Below, piece after piece: positions 24,301-37,500 of a stretch of 64,000 nucleotides of DNA. Source of the stretch: Helopsaltes ochotensis (Eukaryota; Chordata; Aves; Passeriformes; Locustellidae); NCBI GenBank assembly GCA_013400155.1, contig VXBM01000219.1, forward strand, positions 519,131 through 583,130. The letters run 5' to 3'. The translations under genes were made by a program, and so were the position numbers. The notes beneath the pieces were generated by a model, which was not told the DNA's origin, did no database searches, and saw only the letters and a program-made list of their open reading frames with translations. The stretch's first letter is position 1, and each line of letters begins with the position of its first letter.

Positions 24301-26167
24301 GTCTTAGCTCCTTATCCCACAGTACACCGAAGTATTTAAGTTCTTTTGTTTTGTGACACTGCCAGTGGCTGCAATCTTTATCCAAAAAAATCTTTCTTGT
24401 AGGAGTTCTCATCATTCTGTTTTGCAGTGGATGGCACAGTCTTGGTTGCTACAAGAACTTGCAGAAGTACTGGACTAAGACAAGGAAGATGAAGATTGGT
24501 GCCCACTAGGAAGCCTCAGGTACCAGTGACTGCAAATACTCCTCATTAAGGAATATGTGTCCCTGGTTTTCTGGCTTACTCAGCCCCCTCACGGCACAGT
24601 TGTGTGCTCCTGGGTGCCATTTCAGTCCTATGATTTACCCTTTTCTCAAAATGTAGATTAATAATGGGATGCTGGCCAGCACACAGGGAAACAGGCTAAT
24701 GGCTGAGAGCGGGAAATAGCCAATTAAAGGATCAAAGTCAGGGAAATTAAGCCTTGAGAGGAAAGGGCACAAATAGGGTGGGGTTGGGAAGAGCAGGGTA
24801 GTAGTGGCCCTCAGGGGACACACCAGAGTAGGAAATGGGACCAGAATCAAAGCAGCTGAGGGCAAAATGCAACTGCTATCCCTTGTAGGAATTGTCTTAG
24901 AAGGTAGAGAAGCAGCACAGGAAGAGAGAAATGGAAAAGCTGTGTAATATGTACACCGATTTTGAGAGTTGTTTAGCTGCTGCACCCTCAGGGGCGCTCA
25001 GGGGTAGCTGGGCTGTGCAGACAGAGCTTCCCATACGGTTCAGCACCTGCTTTAGGTGCTTGCAAGCTCCTGCTTCCCTTCTTGGCACCACTCCACTGCC
25101 CCTTACTCTCCTTACTTGCTGCTAGTGCTTGGAACCCTCCCTCACATGGTTCCTCCCAAGCCCCTGTCATGTCACCTCTGCTTTTGAAATAATGCTTACT
25201 AACTATCTTACTGATATTCCCCTGCTTTTGACAAGCTTAGATCCTTCATTTTAATGCCTTAAGTATACGTAGAGGTGACCCTGCTTAACTAAACCAGCTA
25301 TTTTCAACTTGGTGCAGCATGGCAGTGAGAGCATTCCTACTTTGGAGTGGAGGGAGCCTTCACTCCCCCTGCTGAAGCCAATGTGAGGTGACTTGAACAA
25401 CACTGAAACAGGACATTCCAAAGAATGTGCTCATATTGTGCACAGAGTGAAGTTACCCAAGAGGCGCTTCTGTCGTAAAAGGGTTTTTATGGAAAATTAG
25501 ATGTTTACAAAACAGGGAAATACTGGAAATATTTGTTTGGGTTGATTTTCCCCCCTGAATCATTTAAATGGCAATATGCAAAGCAAAGTAATTTTTCTTG
25601 TATGTCATACTGTTTCATTAAGGCACTAAAAGAAGACACTTGATCTAGAAATTAAGATAAGTTGCTTCAATCAGTACTAAGTAGCAGGTGCCCTTAGTGA
25701 TTAAATGTAATAGAGTATTTCCATTATTCTATTAAGCTTTATGTCAGCAGTTGTCATAGTTCCTCTCATATCCTGAAATACTGTGAAAACACATTCAGAA
25801 CAACGTTTTGGGATTTTGGAATGAATGCTTCCTGAGAAGGTAGACAAATAGGATTTTCTTTGCATGGAAAATTTACAAAATCTGTGTTGGGTCTATGGCA
25901 GATTAAAAACCAGGAACCAAAATATTTTCTTTTCTTGTGAAGGATGAAGTATTGGGTTTAATAATACAGCATATTTCTGACAGAGTGTAGGAGCTGTTCT
26001 GCTTCTTTATTTGGTATATTATTTGTGAAGGGCACAGAAGTACCTTTCTCTGAGGAGTGTGCTCTCTACCTTTCTCACAGTAGTGTGCTCTTTCAGTGCT
26101 CTTTGGTACTTTTCACATGTATTGAGGGTGTTGGGGATAAAACTAAACCTATTACACTGCAAGATAG
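21349..26167. other. Unique non-coding DNA, AT-rich in part
   Basis: The stretch from 22,700 to 23,110 is notably A/T-rich. A 7-base inverted repeat (ACTTGGG / CCCAAGT, 6-base loop) sits at 23,333-23,352. A tandem duplication lies at 26,041-26,092. No gene is recognised. Confidence 0.5.
26041..26092 (+). repeat. Two-copy 26-base tandem duplication
   Basis: Both copies begin TACCTTTCTC and share AGTGTGCTCT; copy 1 is 26,041-26,066 and copy 2 is 26,067-26,092. About four mismatches separate them, so it is not very recent. Confidence 0.75.
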
Positions 26168-27052
26168 TTTATGATTAACGTTGGAAAAGACCTCTAAGAC
26201 AACCAAGTCCAACCCAGCCCAGCCAAATCCATCACTAAGCCATGTCCTTTAGTGCCACACCTGCTAAATGCCTCCAGGGATGGAAACTCAGCCCCTTCAC
26301 GGGGCAGCCTGCTCCAATGCTTGATAACCCACCAGGGAAGAAATTTTTCTTGTTATCCAATCTAATCTGAGTTCAGGGGGACAATCGCTGCCCTGGTCCT
26401 GCTGGCCACACTGTTGCTGATGCAGGCCAGGATGCCATCGGCCTCCTTGGCCACCTGGACACTGCTGGATCGTGCTCAGCTGCTGTCAACCAACCCTCCT
26501 AGGTCCTACTCTGCTGTGCAGTTTTCCAGCCCCACTTCCATCAGCCTATAGTGCTGCCTGGGGTTGTTGTGACCCAAGTGCAGGACCTGGCACTGAGCCT
26601 TGTTGAGACACACACAGTTGGCCTCAGTCCATCAATCCAGCCTACCCTGATTCCTCTGCAGAGCCTTCCTATCCTCTGGCAGATCAACACTCCCACACAG
26701 CTTGGTGTGATTTGTGAATGGAGGGTACACTCAATGCCCTTATCCAGGTTGTTGATAAAGACATTAAACAGGACTGGTCTCATCACTGAGCCCTAGGAAC
26801 ACCACTGTGGCTGGTTACCAGCTGGATTTAACTCCAGTCACCACCCTTCTCTGGGCCTGGCCATCCAAGGAGATTTTTACCCAGTGAACAGTGCACCCAT
26901 CCAAGCCATAAGCAGCCAGTTTCTCCAGGAGAATGCTATGGGAAATGGTGTCAAACGGTTTACTGAAGTCCAGGTAGAAAACATCCACAGTCTTTCCCTC
27001 TCCTCTTAGAGGGTCACCTTAGAAGACCAAGTAAGTCAAGCAGGACCTGCCT
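26168..27052 (-). mobile_element. CR1 LINE, 5'-truncated, with decayed ORF2 end
   Basis: This is the longest repeat in the window, about 885 bases, inserted on the - strand. At its 3' end (26,168) the motif GTTGGAAAAGACCTCTAAGA directly follows an eroded octamer. The 3' UTR follows, then from about 26,560 to 27,050 the C-terminal part of the CR1 reverse transcriptase read on the - strand. Recognisable residues include PVLFNVFINNLDKGIECTL, and after a break KLCGSVDLPEDRK. The element ends at GTCAAGCAGGACCTGCCTT, where CR1 would normally continue, so it is 5'-truncated. It cannot be mobile: most of ORF2 and all of ORF1 are missing. Confidence 0.96.
26560..27050 (-). pseudogene. CR1 reverse transcriptase remnant
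   Basis: The - strand translation shows the CR1 polymerase segment around the catalytic palm. The block before the active site (PVLFNVFINNLDKG) is well kept, but the expected F-A-D-D catalytic box reads F-T-N-H in the frame that restores the downstream match (KLCGSVDLPED), so both catalytic aspartates are lost. A frame shift separates the two blocks. It is a dead transposon gene fragment with no host function implied. Frames that are open on the + strand here are shadows. Confidence 0.85.
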
Positions 27053-28499
27053 TAGAGCAGCAGATATAGAAAGAGAAAAGCAACAGAAAAAATACTGGAA
27101 TGATGGTGAGGTCAGTACCCTGGCCTTTTAGCTGCTATTTAAATATAAATGTACACTGCAATGAAGTAAATAGGCTAAATGAGTCTACAGAGTGCTATGG
27201 TGATGTGCAGTCTGAGACATTCATAGCAATGTATCTTTGCAAATGACTATGGTCTGGCTTCCTGTGGTCAGCTACTGGGAGTGAGTAGCCTCCATCAGTT
27301 CCACTCCTCCATAATGCATTGTGTGGAACAAAATACAACTGTAAACAATGCCTTGGGCTGGGTTGTCGAGGCAGCACCAAGGGGGTTCGTACCTGATGCA
27401 CTGATCTCCCTCAAGCCCTCTGATTCACATCACGTCTATATTTAGTCCTCACAATATCTTTTCAGGATATATATTATATTACAGAGCTTGACAACTGTAG
27501 AATTCCAAGTCTGACAATCTTGTAAGTTAATAATGAACTTTTTTTTTCTCAAAGTAACAGGAAGGGGGGCATAGACAATAACTTATCTACTTAATTGAAA
27601 TCTGAGGAGTTCTGGTTTTATTTCTGTCAGCACAATCCCAGGGAAGTCAATCATATGGAACCAAGTGTGCGATTTAATTCTACAGTGTTTGTTTTATTCA
27701 GGATGCCTTGTGTCCATATGGGGTGGGATCCTACCAATCAAACTGAAACAATTTAATTTCTCTCTCAGCTGAACTTTTACTGATTAAAAAAAAAAAATAC
27801 CCACATATTTTTCCAGACAACTGGTGCAAGACAGGTGAGGTAGCAATTGTGTGGGAAACAGGGGTGAGATACATACACTCTCCCACAGCCTCTTTGGGAA
27901 GTGGGAGAGAAGGGGAAAAGGCTTGTGATAAAACATGAAACTCCTTTTGATTCATCTGCTATCAAAACAGTAATGTGATTCTGTTAATTTAGATAAATAT
28001 CTAAGGGCCTGGTTCTACTCTGGCTTACATCAACTGTTTATTATACTAATGTGTAATATATATACATGGCCAATTCTGAGATAACAGCTGTAGTTCAGTG
28101 TCCATTCTGGCTGCATTACTGTTTAGAGAGACATACTATTTTCTCAGAAATGTTACTGAAAGAAAGTAATCCACAGGTCAGGAAAAATAGGATTTTTTTG
28201 AAAATGTTTCTCATATCTCTAGCTAGTCCCATGCTGACTGAATTCAAATAGATTGATGGGATCCTAAGTGCTGTTCCACATATTCAAAACAAAAAGGCAT
28301 ATTCAGCAGTCATTTGATGGCAGGAATAAGTCCAGCTCGTTCCATACTGCCTGGTTCCCTCTGAGAAGGCTGGCCCACCTGCTGTCAAGAAATGCCTGTC
28401 TGGGTTAAACAATTCCCTGGCTGTGGTCAGGACAGATATCATTAACTGAAATATAGATACCTAAACCACTGTCTTGGCATGGGATTATCTTGTATCAGC
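27053..28499. other. Unique non-coding DNA
   Basis: It contains a 12-base A run at 27,786-27,797. No gene or other repeat is recognised. Confidence 0.5.
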
Positions 28500-28890
28500 A
28501 GAAGGACACTGAATTTGTCTTTCTTGAAAACTCCAACAAGTTCCTCTCAATTCATTTTTCTGCCTTGCCAATGTCTCTTTGAATAATAACCCTGTTCTGT
28601 AACACTGAAACTTGGTACCATCCACAAACTTGCTGAGGCGCACTCTGTCCCACAGACAACACTTGACATCAAAAAACATTGTCCCCCGTATTGATCCCTA
28701 GGGACAACCAGTCACCAGGCACAACCTTTTGAGCCTAGACATTCCTTCCGTTTTTCTCTTCAGTCTACCTATTCAAACAAAATGCTATCAGTTTGACTGT
28801 GAGGATACCATGGAGGCCACATCAATGATATTTCTGTACTAAAAGTAAAACAATATTCACCACTGTCCTCTCATCCACAAGTAAAGAATA
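28500..28890 (-). mobile_element. Older CR1 fragment, reverse-transcriptase part
   Basis: On the + strand the words CTTGGTACCATCCACAAACT, TGCTGAGGCGCACTC, 'ATTGATCCCTAGGGACAACCA' and CTCTCATCCACAA appear in the same order as the reverse-complemented CR1 ORF2 end seen at 26,700-27,000. Divergence and indels are much greater than in that copy, so this is an older insertion. Neither a 3' terminus nor an intact frame remains. The edges are approximate. Confidence 0.8.
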
Positions 28891-31217
28891 CAACTTGCTA
28901 AAAAAGTGATCCTTTCATGACAAAATCCAGTCCTTGGGGAGAAGCGGTGCTGAGCATGTTCCCAGAGTTCCCTGGCTTCTGCCTTCCCCCCAGAGGTCTT
29001 CCATGCATGAGATCAGTTCCAGCACATAACTTCATTCTTCCAGTGCCCAAAGCTATACACCAGTTTCTCATGCAGAACTCAGCTTCCACATGCTTCCCTT
29101 CTCTTATTAGCAGGAAGGAAAGATGCCAAGAACATGGGAACGCGTGTCCCAAACCACAGTCGCACGTAGGAAGTCTGCTTTCGGCCTCACTTGATAGTAT
29201 TTTGTTTCCATTGAGTCTCTGTGTGTAATGTGAAGATGATAATGCTTCAGTGAGCAAAGCATAAATTCTCTGTGTCAACCTGATAATCCCATCTTATTTT
29301 GTACACTCAACTAGGGATGTTTCCCTCCCTCCATCCCTCCCTCCCTTCCTCTGTCTCCTAGCATCCTGTTAAGTGTCTCTCCCATTTTTCTCTAATGTAC
29401 TAATCACTGTGATATTTACGGAACACATTCAATTATCATTATTACTAAGGTGTCTGGATGTGCTGATGAAGCTCATGATGCTGCTATAGCAGGTTATATC
29501 CAAGCATGCTTTACCCAAAGGTTTTTTTAGCTAAGTAAGACAAAGGCAAGACAAAATCAGAGCAGTGAAAAAATTTGCACAATATAGTTTAAATCTGGAG
29601 CAGAACCAGGATCCACAGATTTAAAATCTGTTTGATCACCTGCTAGACCACAGTTTCTGTAAATCCACTGTTGCATGGGTTGCTGGTCCAGGTGACAGAA
29701 TGCTTTTTATATTCCTTTAATCCTATGTCTGTGCCCCGAAATTATTCAGCCTTTCCTATCATCTTCCAAACATAAGGTCATATAATTCACCTCAGAAGAA
29801 CACAGGACTTGTGTAAATATATCTTAATCCCTGCTCTTCCACCAATTTCCAGAAGCCAGGTCCTATGCATACCAAGTTTTACTTCTGAGTCCTTTTGTTT
29901 GCCTTCTCAGACTTTTGTGTTGTGATTCAATGCAATGAATCTCCATGCTATAAATACAATATGCACCCCCTGGTCTCAGGAAAAGCTGATGCTGAAAATG
30001 TATGGAGCCTCTGGTGTTTGGCAGACCAATTCCTCCACTACCGACAGAAGAATGACTTCTCTTGTCGGTCTTGCCAGTACATTTTTCTTCTCTTCCAAAA
30101 TTTAAATTAGTATATTCTGCCAAAATTTGCTTCAAGGAAAATTGAAAATACTCCTGGTACAGTGTGATTAATCACTGGAGCATTTTGCCAAGGTGTGCCC
30201 TCTGGATATCTTCCTGTTTTCCCTACAGAATCACCCTGGATGTAGCAATAAATGCAGCCTGTATTCAGCCACTGAATTAGTGCCCGTGGAACCCTGAGTA
30301 AGGGGAGCTGGACTGCTGGTGATGTATGTTTTTTCTGAGTTGTGGATTTGGCTTCTGTAGGACCTGGAGGTGGATCCTGGCTGAAGAAAAAACGACCCAA
30401 GGACATGCCTCTGGTGCTACCACAACCTTAATGGGCAGGAAAACAAAGGCAAGCAGGAGACCAGGTTGGCCTTGAAATGCTGAGTGGGGCTTTTGGAAGG
30501 AAAGGAGAGGATAAGGTGCTTGGATTGTTTAAACAGCTGCAATGAATCAGCAGCTCTCTTTCCCCAGCCCTCCCCTTGCTGCACAGCAGCCCCCGCTATG
30601 CCAAGGAAAACAAAGTAATCCCAAAAAGTGCAATCTACCACAGTGCAGCCGAATCAGGCTGCAGGACAGAAACAGCCCTTAAACTAGAGAGTAAGAAAAG
30701 AGATGTTTGCGGATGAGGCCTAACAAGAACTGCAAAGACTTGTTCCAGGAGCAAAGGAGAACAGGAAGAAAAAAGGAGAGGAAAACACTGAAAAGGAAAG
30801 GGCAAAACTTGGCTTTGCTGTAAGCAGAGCTAGCTGGACTAATCACAATGAAAGTTCCTTTCAGCTGCGGCAGGATGAGGTGTGCTGCTGCTGCCACCTG
30901 TAACTTGTGGCTCCTGCCACAGCTGGTTAACATCACCAGCAGATACAGCTTGCTGGGAACTTAGAGCCTATGAAACCATATTCAGGCCACAGCCAAAAAG
31001 TTTGGAACCTTGTAAGAACCACATATGTTATGGAGAGAGCTCGGGGGCCGTGGTCACATGTGGATCAAAGCAGTGTTTTGAGGACAACCCCAACTATGAG
31101 GGTCCGCAGGAAACCTGCACGAGAAACAGGTGAGTGCAAATTGCTTAACACTCAGTGTGCAGTAGCACTCAGGTGATTGCTACAAGGCATCCAGTCCTCA
31201 CCCTGCCCCCTCCGCAG
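28891..31217. other. Unique DNA, weak exon-like signal at the end
   Basis: It includes a CCCT-type pyrimidine microsatellite at 29,321-29,350. Near the end an open + frame (30,882-31,133) runs into a good splice-donor-like sequence (ACAG|GTGAGT at 31,129/31,130). The frame has no recognisable domain, so it is not called as an exon. Confidence 0.4.
29321..29350 (+). repeat. (CCCT)n pyrimidine microsatellite
   Basis: Imperfect CCCT/CCAT/CCTT repeats cover about 30 bases. Confidence 0.9.
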
Positions 31218-31470
31218 GCGCTGGGCTCAGCTCTTTGCCTGGCTGCTGCTCGTCTGGTCGGCCAGTGCCCATTTAAGGATAGTTACCGCAGGGAGTGCAG
31301 TTACAGACTTTGTAATTGCTCAGCTGATGGTGTAATGGTCTCTCTGAGGATTCAGCCCAGCAACCGTAATGATACAGCTGGCCTGTCTTGCCTGATGCGA
31401 TCATTTCCACTTTATTATAACTGTGATTTTCAGCTCAATAATTCCAGAGTATTTTTAGACCCTTTGAGAT
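31218..31470. promoter_or_regulatory. Candidate conserved non-coding element or exon
   Basis: Single-copy sequence preceded by an acceptor-like CCCCCTCCGCAG (ends 31,217). It contains several TAAT/GTAAT cores (TTTGTAATTGC, GTGTAATGG, CCGTAATGATAC) and an AT-rich end. About 100 codons are open on the + strand, but the product resembles nothing I know. It could be regulatory DNA or a lineage-specific exon; only alignment would tell. Confidence 0.2.
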
Positions 31471-31471
31471 G

Positions 31472-31549
31472 AAAAAAAAAAGTGCTGAATTTACAATGTT
31501 GGCTTTTTTTGTTTGTTTGTTTGTTTTGCTTTGGTTTTTTTTTGTTTCC
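31472..31549 (+). repeat. A-run followed by (TTTG)n tract
   Basis: Ten A at 31,472-31,481, then after 22 bases TTTTTTT(GTTT)n and further T runs to 31,549. This is low-complexity DNA. Confidence 0.85.
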
Positions 31550-34500
31550 TCTTAACTGGTGACCAGAAGAAAAATAATTTTCCAAGGAAAGTCTGGCAGG
31601 GGTTGCCCATTTGAGCTTTCTTCCTGCTCCCTTTCCAGAAAAGAAGGGAACTCTCTGTGGGAAGATGTCAGTGGAATGGGTCAGTATGTTTTTTGGGATG
31701 AACTGGGGGACAAAGCATAAAATGAAGGGGAATTTCAGCTAAGACCACCTTTTATTTTGTCATATTATGGAAAAAATCTTCCACAGAGAAGTGAGGTGAA
31801 CTTCACTTGTCCATTTAAAATTAGACCAAAAGAATCTCTGACCAGAAAACCGCAGCAAACAACAGAGTCCTTCCTGATTGTCAGCACCAGCACCCATCCT
31901 TGTCAGCCTCCAGTTGCTGGAATCGCAATAGCTGTGTCCTTCCTCCAGGCCATTTGTCTCCCCTGAGTCCCCCAAAGAAAAAGTGAACTGTTGTCCTTTG
32001 GCAGCTCCCAGGGGACACTTCTTCCTTCTGGCACACATCAGTGCGCCACAGCTCTAAATCGTTTTTCTTGCACCTGCTAGACATGGGATAAAGCCATGGC
32101 CTGTTACATCTCGGGGAGGGGAATACAGCTGTGAAAGCTGCTCCTCCTTTGTTATGTATAGATCGGCAAGGGATATCCTGTCAGTTGTCGTTTCTGTGTA
32201 CGTCTGCTTCGTGTTCTGGTATTAAAGCCCAGAGCCTCAGGCATTTATTGGATTTTATTTAAATGCTTTATTGGATTTTATGAACCTCAGATACACCAGA
32301 CAGACCATAGGAAACATGTCATGGTGATATCCACAATAACCAATTAAAATCCCAGCCATGTTTTAACTCCATTTTCAATAAACTATGGAGACACAACCCT
32401 CCTCTCTATAGGATGAACAGAGATCTCATTAACTACATTTAATTGAGAGTGGCAGCTAGTGGATTTTATACATTAGGGAGCACTTCTGTAGACACTGCAT
32501 CTTTCAAATGCATACACTGAAAAATTATAATGAATCCCATGATCGATACAGAATCATCTTTCTTGTTTCCAGTGTGGTTTCAGTTCCAAGGTTACTTGAA
32601 TAGATGAGTTTCAGTTAATATAATTCACATTTTCTTCACCTTACAATATTTTTTACAAACTGACTCCTATTCCTTTCTTTTGGCATCACCTTTATCAGCT
32701 GAGCCTTCAAAATAACTGAAAAAAAATTCCTTTTTCTCATCTGCTTCATTTTGAGGATTTCAAAACTCTCAGGATCTGCAGACAAGATTCTTTTAAAGTG
32801 TCTGATATGGTGTCTATGTTAAAGAAAGATTAAGGGAAAGTGAGATTAGGTGTTTCCCCATATGGCACCTACAAGGTGCCATAAACTGAGCTCTGAAGCC
32901 CCAGAACTTAAGAGTATAGCACTAATAACAAAACTTTTTTCTTATATAATTCATTAGATGTTCCAGAGAAGGTGTGTGAGCTTCTTCACGTTATTGAGTG
33001 AGAGAACACAGCGAGAATGTCATTTGAGGTCAGTAATCCACTGAATGCAATGAAAAAGTTGGGAAGAGCAGCCATATGACATGTGTGCACATATGCAGAT
33101 ATATACACACACCCCATACACCCACTGACGTGCTTTCCCCTACCTTACTGTGACTCAGTATTTCCTTGCATCACCTTCCCTTGACAACTCTATGAATGGG
33201 AACGATAGAAGTAGAGAATATATTAGGGACTGTTTAAGATGGTGGCAGCCTTTCCTCAGTGGACTGTGCTAACCCACTTAATTCTGTGAAAGGCAATCAC
33301 TGCTTTGGTCATTCCATACAGGGTCTTTAGAGAATTGTATTCATCACTGTAGGTCAGCTTCACCCTGTGAATTATCTCTTCTTCTGGATGTTAATTCTCT
33401 TTTGAGTGTGATAGCTTTGTAAAGGTAGTTATACACTTCCTTCAGGACTTTCTAAGCCCCATTTTGATGTATGCGCAGAGCTTTTTAAACATCTGCTTTT
33501 TGATGGAAATGCTTCAGGCTTGGTGTCTGTTTGAAGCTTAATTGTTTTGGAAAGTTTGAAAAAATTCTTTTCTTCTGGTCTTTTTTGTCGTTGTTTTTGG
33601 TTTGGGGTTTTTTTAGGTCATGAGAAAATGAAGGTCTGCCTGAGAGTCTAGTAATAGTAATAACAGTATTCCACTGGGATGTGAAGGTAGCAGACTCCCT
33701 CTAGCAGGAAGGGGAAGGATTGGGAGCAGGAGAGCCAAACTGACTTTTCTGCCTCTCTTCCTGGTCTTCTGTGTCCCCACTGCCTTCCCACCTCAGAGCA
33801 GTGACAGAAGGTGCAGTTTGTGCTTAGGAAAGCTGGGGCCACAGGGGCTCCCTGGCAGGAGAGAGGTGTGAAGTAGCTGCCAGGCTTTCATGCCATCAGC
33901 TCAGTGGCTAATTGTTTGCATAGCTTTGCCTCTCCCAGCGATCTTCCCCGTGTCCTGTGTTCCTCATGTGGTTTCCATTAAGGTCAGGGTGTGGGGGAAG
34001 GGCAGCATGTGAATTACTGCAGCATTGACTCTCACTTATCATTCCAAAGCTCGGAGTGCTCTGCGCTTCAGAGCCTGCACGGAGCTACTGGCAATGCATA
34101 AAGGCAGTGTTTGGTGGTGTTAGCTGCACTGACTGAAAGGCAGGAATCTCCCTCTTCCATCCCTTCAAAAGGCCCTGACCATCTCCTTTTCTTACTGCAA
34201 GCTGCACAAGAGTGACTCTAAAGTGCACGAGAACTAGATCTTCCCTCCAGCTGAAGGGAACATGACAATCTGAACAAATATTCCATGAAGGAAGGCTACA
34301 ATGTCCAGGTGGGAGGAGTTGAGACTGCCAGCAGAACTGGCATGAGCTCATCCAAAACAGCTCTGATCTCCCTGTCTCCCCTCTGTGTGTGCTCTGGGGC
34401 TGGCCTAAGGACCAACCTGCTCAGTGAACTTTTTCCTGAAAGATGACTTTTCTGGTAATCGGGGAACCGCTCAGAGTATCTCAGTTGTCACTCGGCCCCA

Positions 34501-37500
34501 TCTTTTGCGTAATGTTGACAAGGTCTTTCAAGCCTTTTCATGTAAAATTACTTTCAGGTATGTTTTCTTTCCCCTCCTTTTCCCTTTCTCCTTTCCGTGG
34601 GTGAGTATTCCTTACTTTTAATGCCAGTGGCATGGGTCACCGGCAAAGCAAATTGACATCTGGCACTGTGGGCCCGCGGATTGGTCACTGCCTTTTTGCT
34701 GGAGATGCTGCAATTGCTGAAGGTGGGAGGATAGTCCTCTCTTAGGATGGGGTCTGATGATCCTCTTCTTATCTGTGGCTCCCAACCATGCCTCTCCATG
34801 AAGTACTTTAAATACCCTTTTGCTAAGCAGAGTTCAGATTAGAAAGGGTACTGGATATAGGTCAGAGGCGCAGAGCAGCTTGATACTGACCGATGATAAG
34901 AACACAAAAGCTTGAAAGGGAGATGGCAGATCCTGGCTGTGTTTGCCTAGACAAGCTCCCCATCCTTCTCATGTTTAGTCCTTACTTTGATGGATGAAAG
35001 GGCAACATTACATGACAAAGCATTTTTATTTCTGTCATGTGGATAAGTTTCATTTTGGGGGAGGTTCAACAACTTGCGTGAAAGAAAAAGCTGCCCAGAG
35101 TAAAGACTGCAGCAAGGAGGGAAAAGTAGATGAGGTGGGAGCTCTTCCATTTTTGACAGAGACACCTGAAGAAGTGGTCCAGTCTCTGTGTATGTTACAA
35201 GCCTCTGTAATACAAAGGGGTTGTTCCTAAAGAGGAGGCATTGTGTCTCCCTCCAGCCTGCTTGGGCGATGGTTCACAATGGAGCAATTCATAAACTGGC
35301 CTATCTCTGCACAGGCCAGGAAGAAGAGGGAACAAAAATCAAGGAGTGGAAGGCAGAAAAGTTCAATTTCTAGTATCTGTACAGACTAGAAATGAACCAT
35401 GAAGCAGACACAGCTCCAGCAGTAGCCTGTGTATTGACTGCTTTATATCATGAACTTCACCTTGTGGTGGCAGGAATATCCTGGCATTTCCTTTGGAACA
35501 GTTATGGAAGTCTTCACACTCTGGGGCTAGAGTGATGCAGTGCTCTTTGTACAGAGATTAACATAGAAGCTATTCACAAAAATGGCAGCAAGCCCAGAGC
35601 AAACTGGTGCTATGGGTCTGGAGTGCATCTGGGACTTGGCACATCAGTGCTCATATCCGTGAAATAGCTGTGTGCCAAGGGTACCACTAATGTTGGGGTC
35701 ACGACTGGGTGCATCACTGGGGCTAGATTGTACCTGTAGGTGTCAAAGCCAGCTGGAAGCTGAAACAAACTATCAGTGTTTTCAGCCTGTTCATGGTGTT
35801 GGTTTCCAACTTGACTGGTTTCACGTTCTGAACATTTTTAGCAGAACTATGATCCTCAGTGCAATAGCACCCACATGTCCTTTTATGTTCTGTGAAAATG
35901 ACTGTATGCGGGAAAAACAATCAGCTGTAAATAACTTTAACTGTGAAGGAATGCAGGTGGGTCTGCAACAGGCAGAAAGGACAGTACAGGGTACTGGAGG
36001 GATAGAAGCCAGGATGTCTAGGTCCCAGTCTCAGATCTGATTGTGCTATTTCTGTGCTTTTTTCGAATAAAGATGCTTGCATGCTTCTCTTATAGTCTAA
36101 GAACATCAGTCATACCAAAGAAAATATTGCTAAAAATGCGTTGTTCAGTGAAAATCTGGTTTTAGTTAACATTACAGCTCCGCAAGACAATCTAATAAAA
36201 AACCTAATAGCCACATTGGGCTAGTGATGCCTGGCTTTCTGCAATTCTCCCAAAACTGGCAAGGTTCTCTGATTTGTGATAACAGGTAAGTAGCTTTCAA
36301 AGATGTTCTCATGGTGGAAGCATTTATAACAATGTTCTCTCCCACAGAGGGTCTGGTATCTCCTAATTCCCAAGCTCACACTGCAGTTTTACTTCAGCAC
36401 AGGATAGATGCACTTGGCAGGGTTTCTCTCTTATACCCAGCCACTGATTTTTGTTTTTTTCCCTGAACTTCTACAAGCTGCATAGCATGGGGACAAAACC
36501 CCCTCTTCAATTTGGCTTAAACAGGCCAGCAGAATCAAAGTTTTGCTGGGATGGTAAATGGACAAAAGGAGAACTGTGTTTCTTAATCCTTGTTTCCTTA
36601 GTAAACCAGGCTAAAAACAACTTTGAATGAAAAATTCCAACCAGCTCCAGTCACTACTTGGCATATCATCAAAAGTTGTTCTGCTGTAGAGAAACAGGAC
36701 TTCATGGGTCCATGGAGCTTAAAGAATACACAGAAGCCATTACTGTTGTATGGACTATATGGTCTCAGATTCATATTTTTCCGGGTCACCAACAGTAGAA
36801 TAAAAAGACAATACCTGATAACAGGTTTTTCTGAGAATATTTTTGAGTCTTTATTAATGTGCAGGGATGAAGGTGGGAGGGGATGAAGGGTGCAATTTTA
36901 TGGTTTTTAATATTCCTGGACACATAGAAAAACACCTGCAATTTGTTAGCAAGTCAGTAAAGGTAGACTAGAAGTTTTGACATTTTCAGTAAGGTTAGGA
37001 ATGAAACCTATAACTAACCACAGCTTGTGGGGAGGATGTGGTGACGGTTTGTCATGGGCTGGGCCTGTGCCTTTCAGTATGAGATTCTGCAGCAACCCCA
37101 AATTCCAGCAGCAAAGCCTCGTGTGTGTCTCACACATGATGCATTTTCCTCTCACATCTCCTGATGAAGATTTGCTTGGTAAAGAAGAATCTCAGAGATG
37201 AGACATTTGCTTGCAGGTCCAAGCTTTGGTAGGAAAGAACTACTTGCACATCATTAGTTTGCGGTGAGCTGAGTGAGCTAAGCCTCATGGTATCCCATCC
37301 TTGTCCAAGGAACCACTTGGTACAAAGATGGGATCATTCTGTTATTCACCAGGTTTTTTTGTATATCTTCTTGCAAGTGAAGGCAGACTCCAGTGCCCTT
37401 TAAGGACAGTTGGTAGTATACCAAGACTAGGCACCGTGACTAAATGCTGATTTGGCCAGGAGGGGCCCTCAGGAGGAGGTGCCTGTTCTGGAGAGTGTGT

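Noticed and set aside
26551..26796. + strand 81-codon frame
   Set aside because: It is the antisense of the CR1 reverse-transcriptase remnant.
33078..33110. CATGTGTGCACATATG-like palindromic piece
   Set aside because: Short alternating purine/pyrimidine sequence of this kind is common in vertebrate DNA. No further structure around it.
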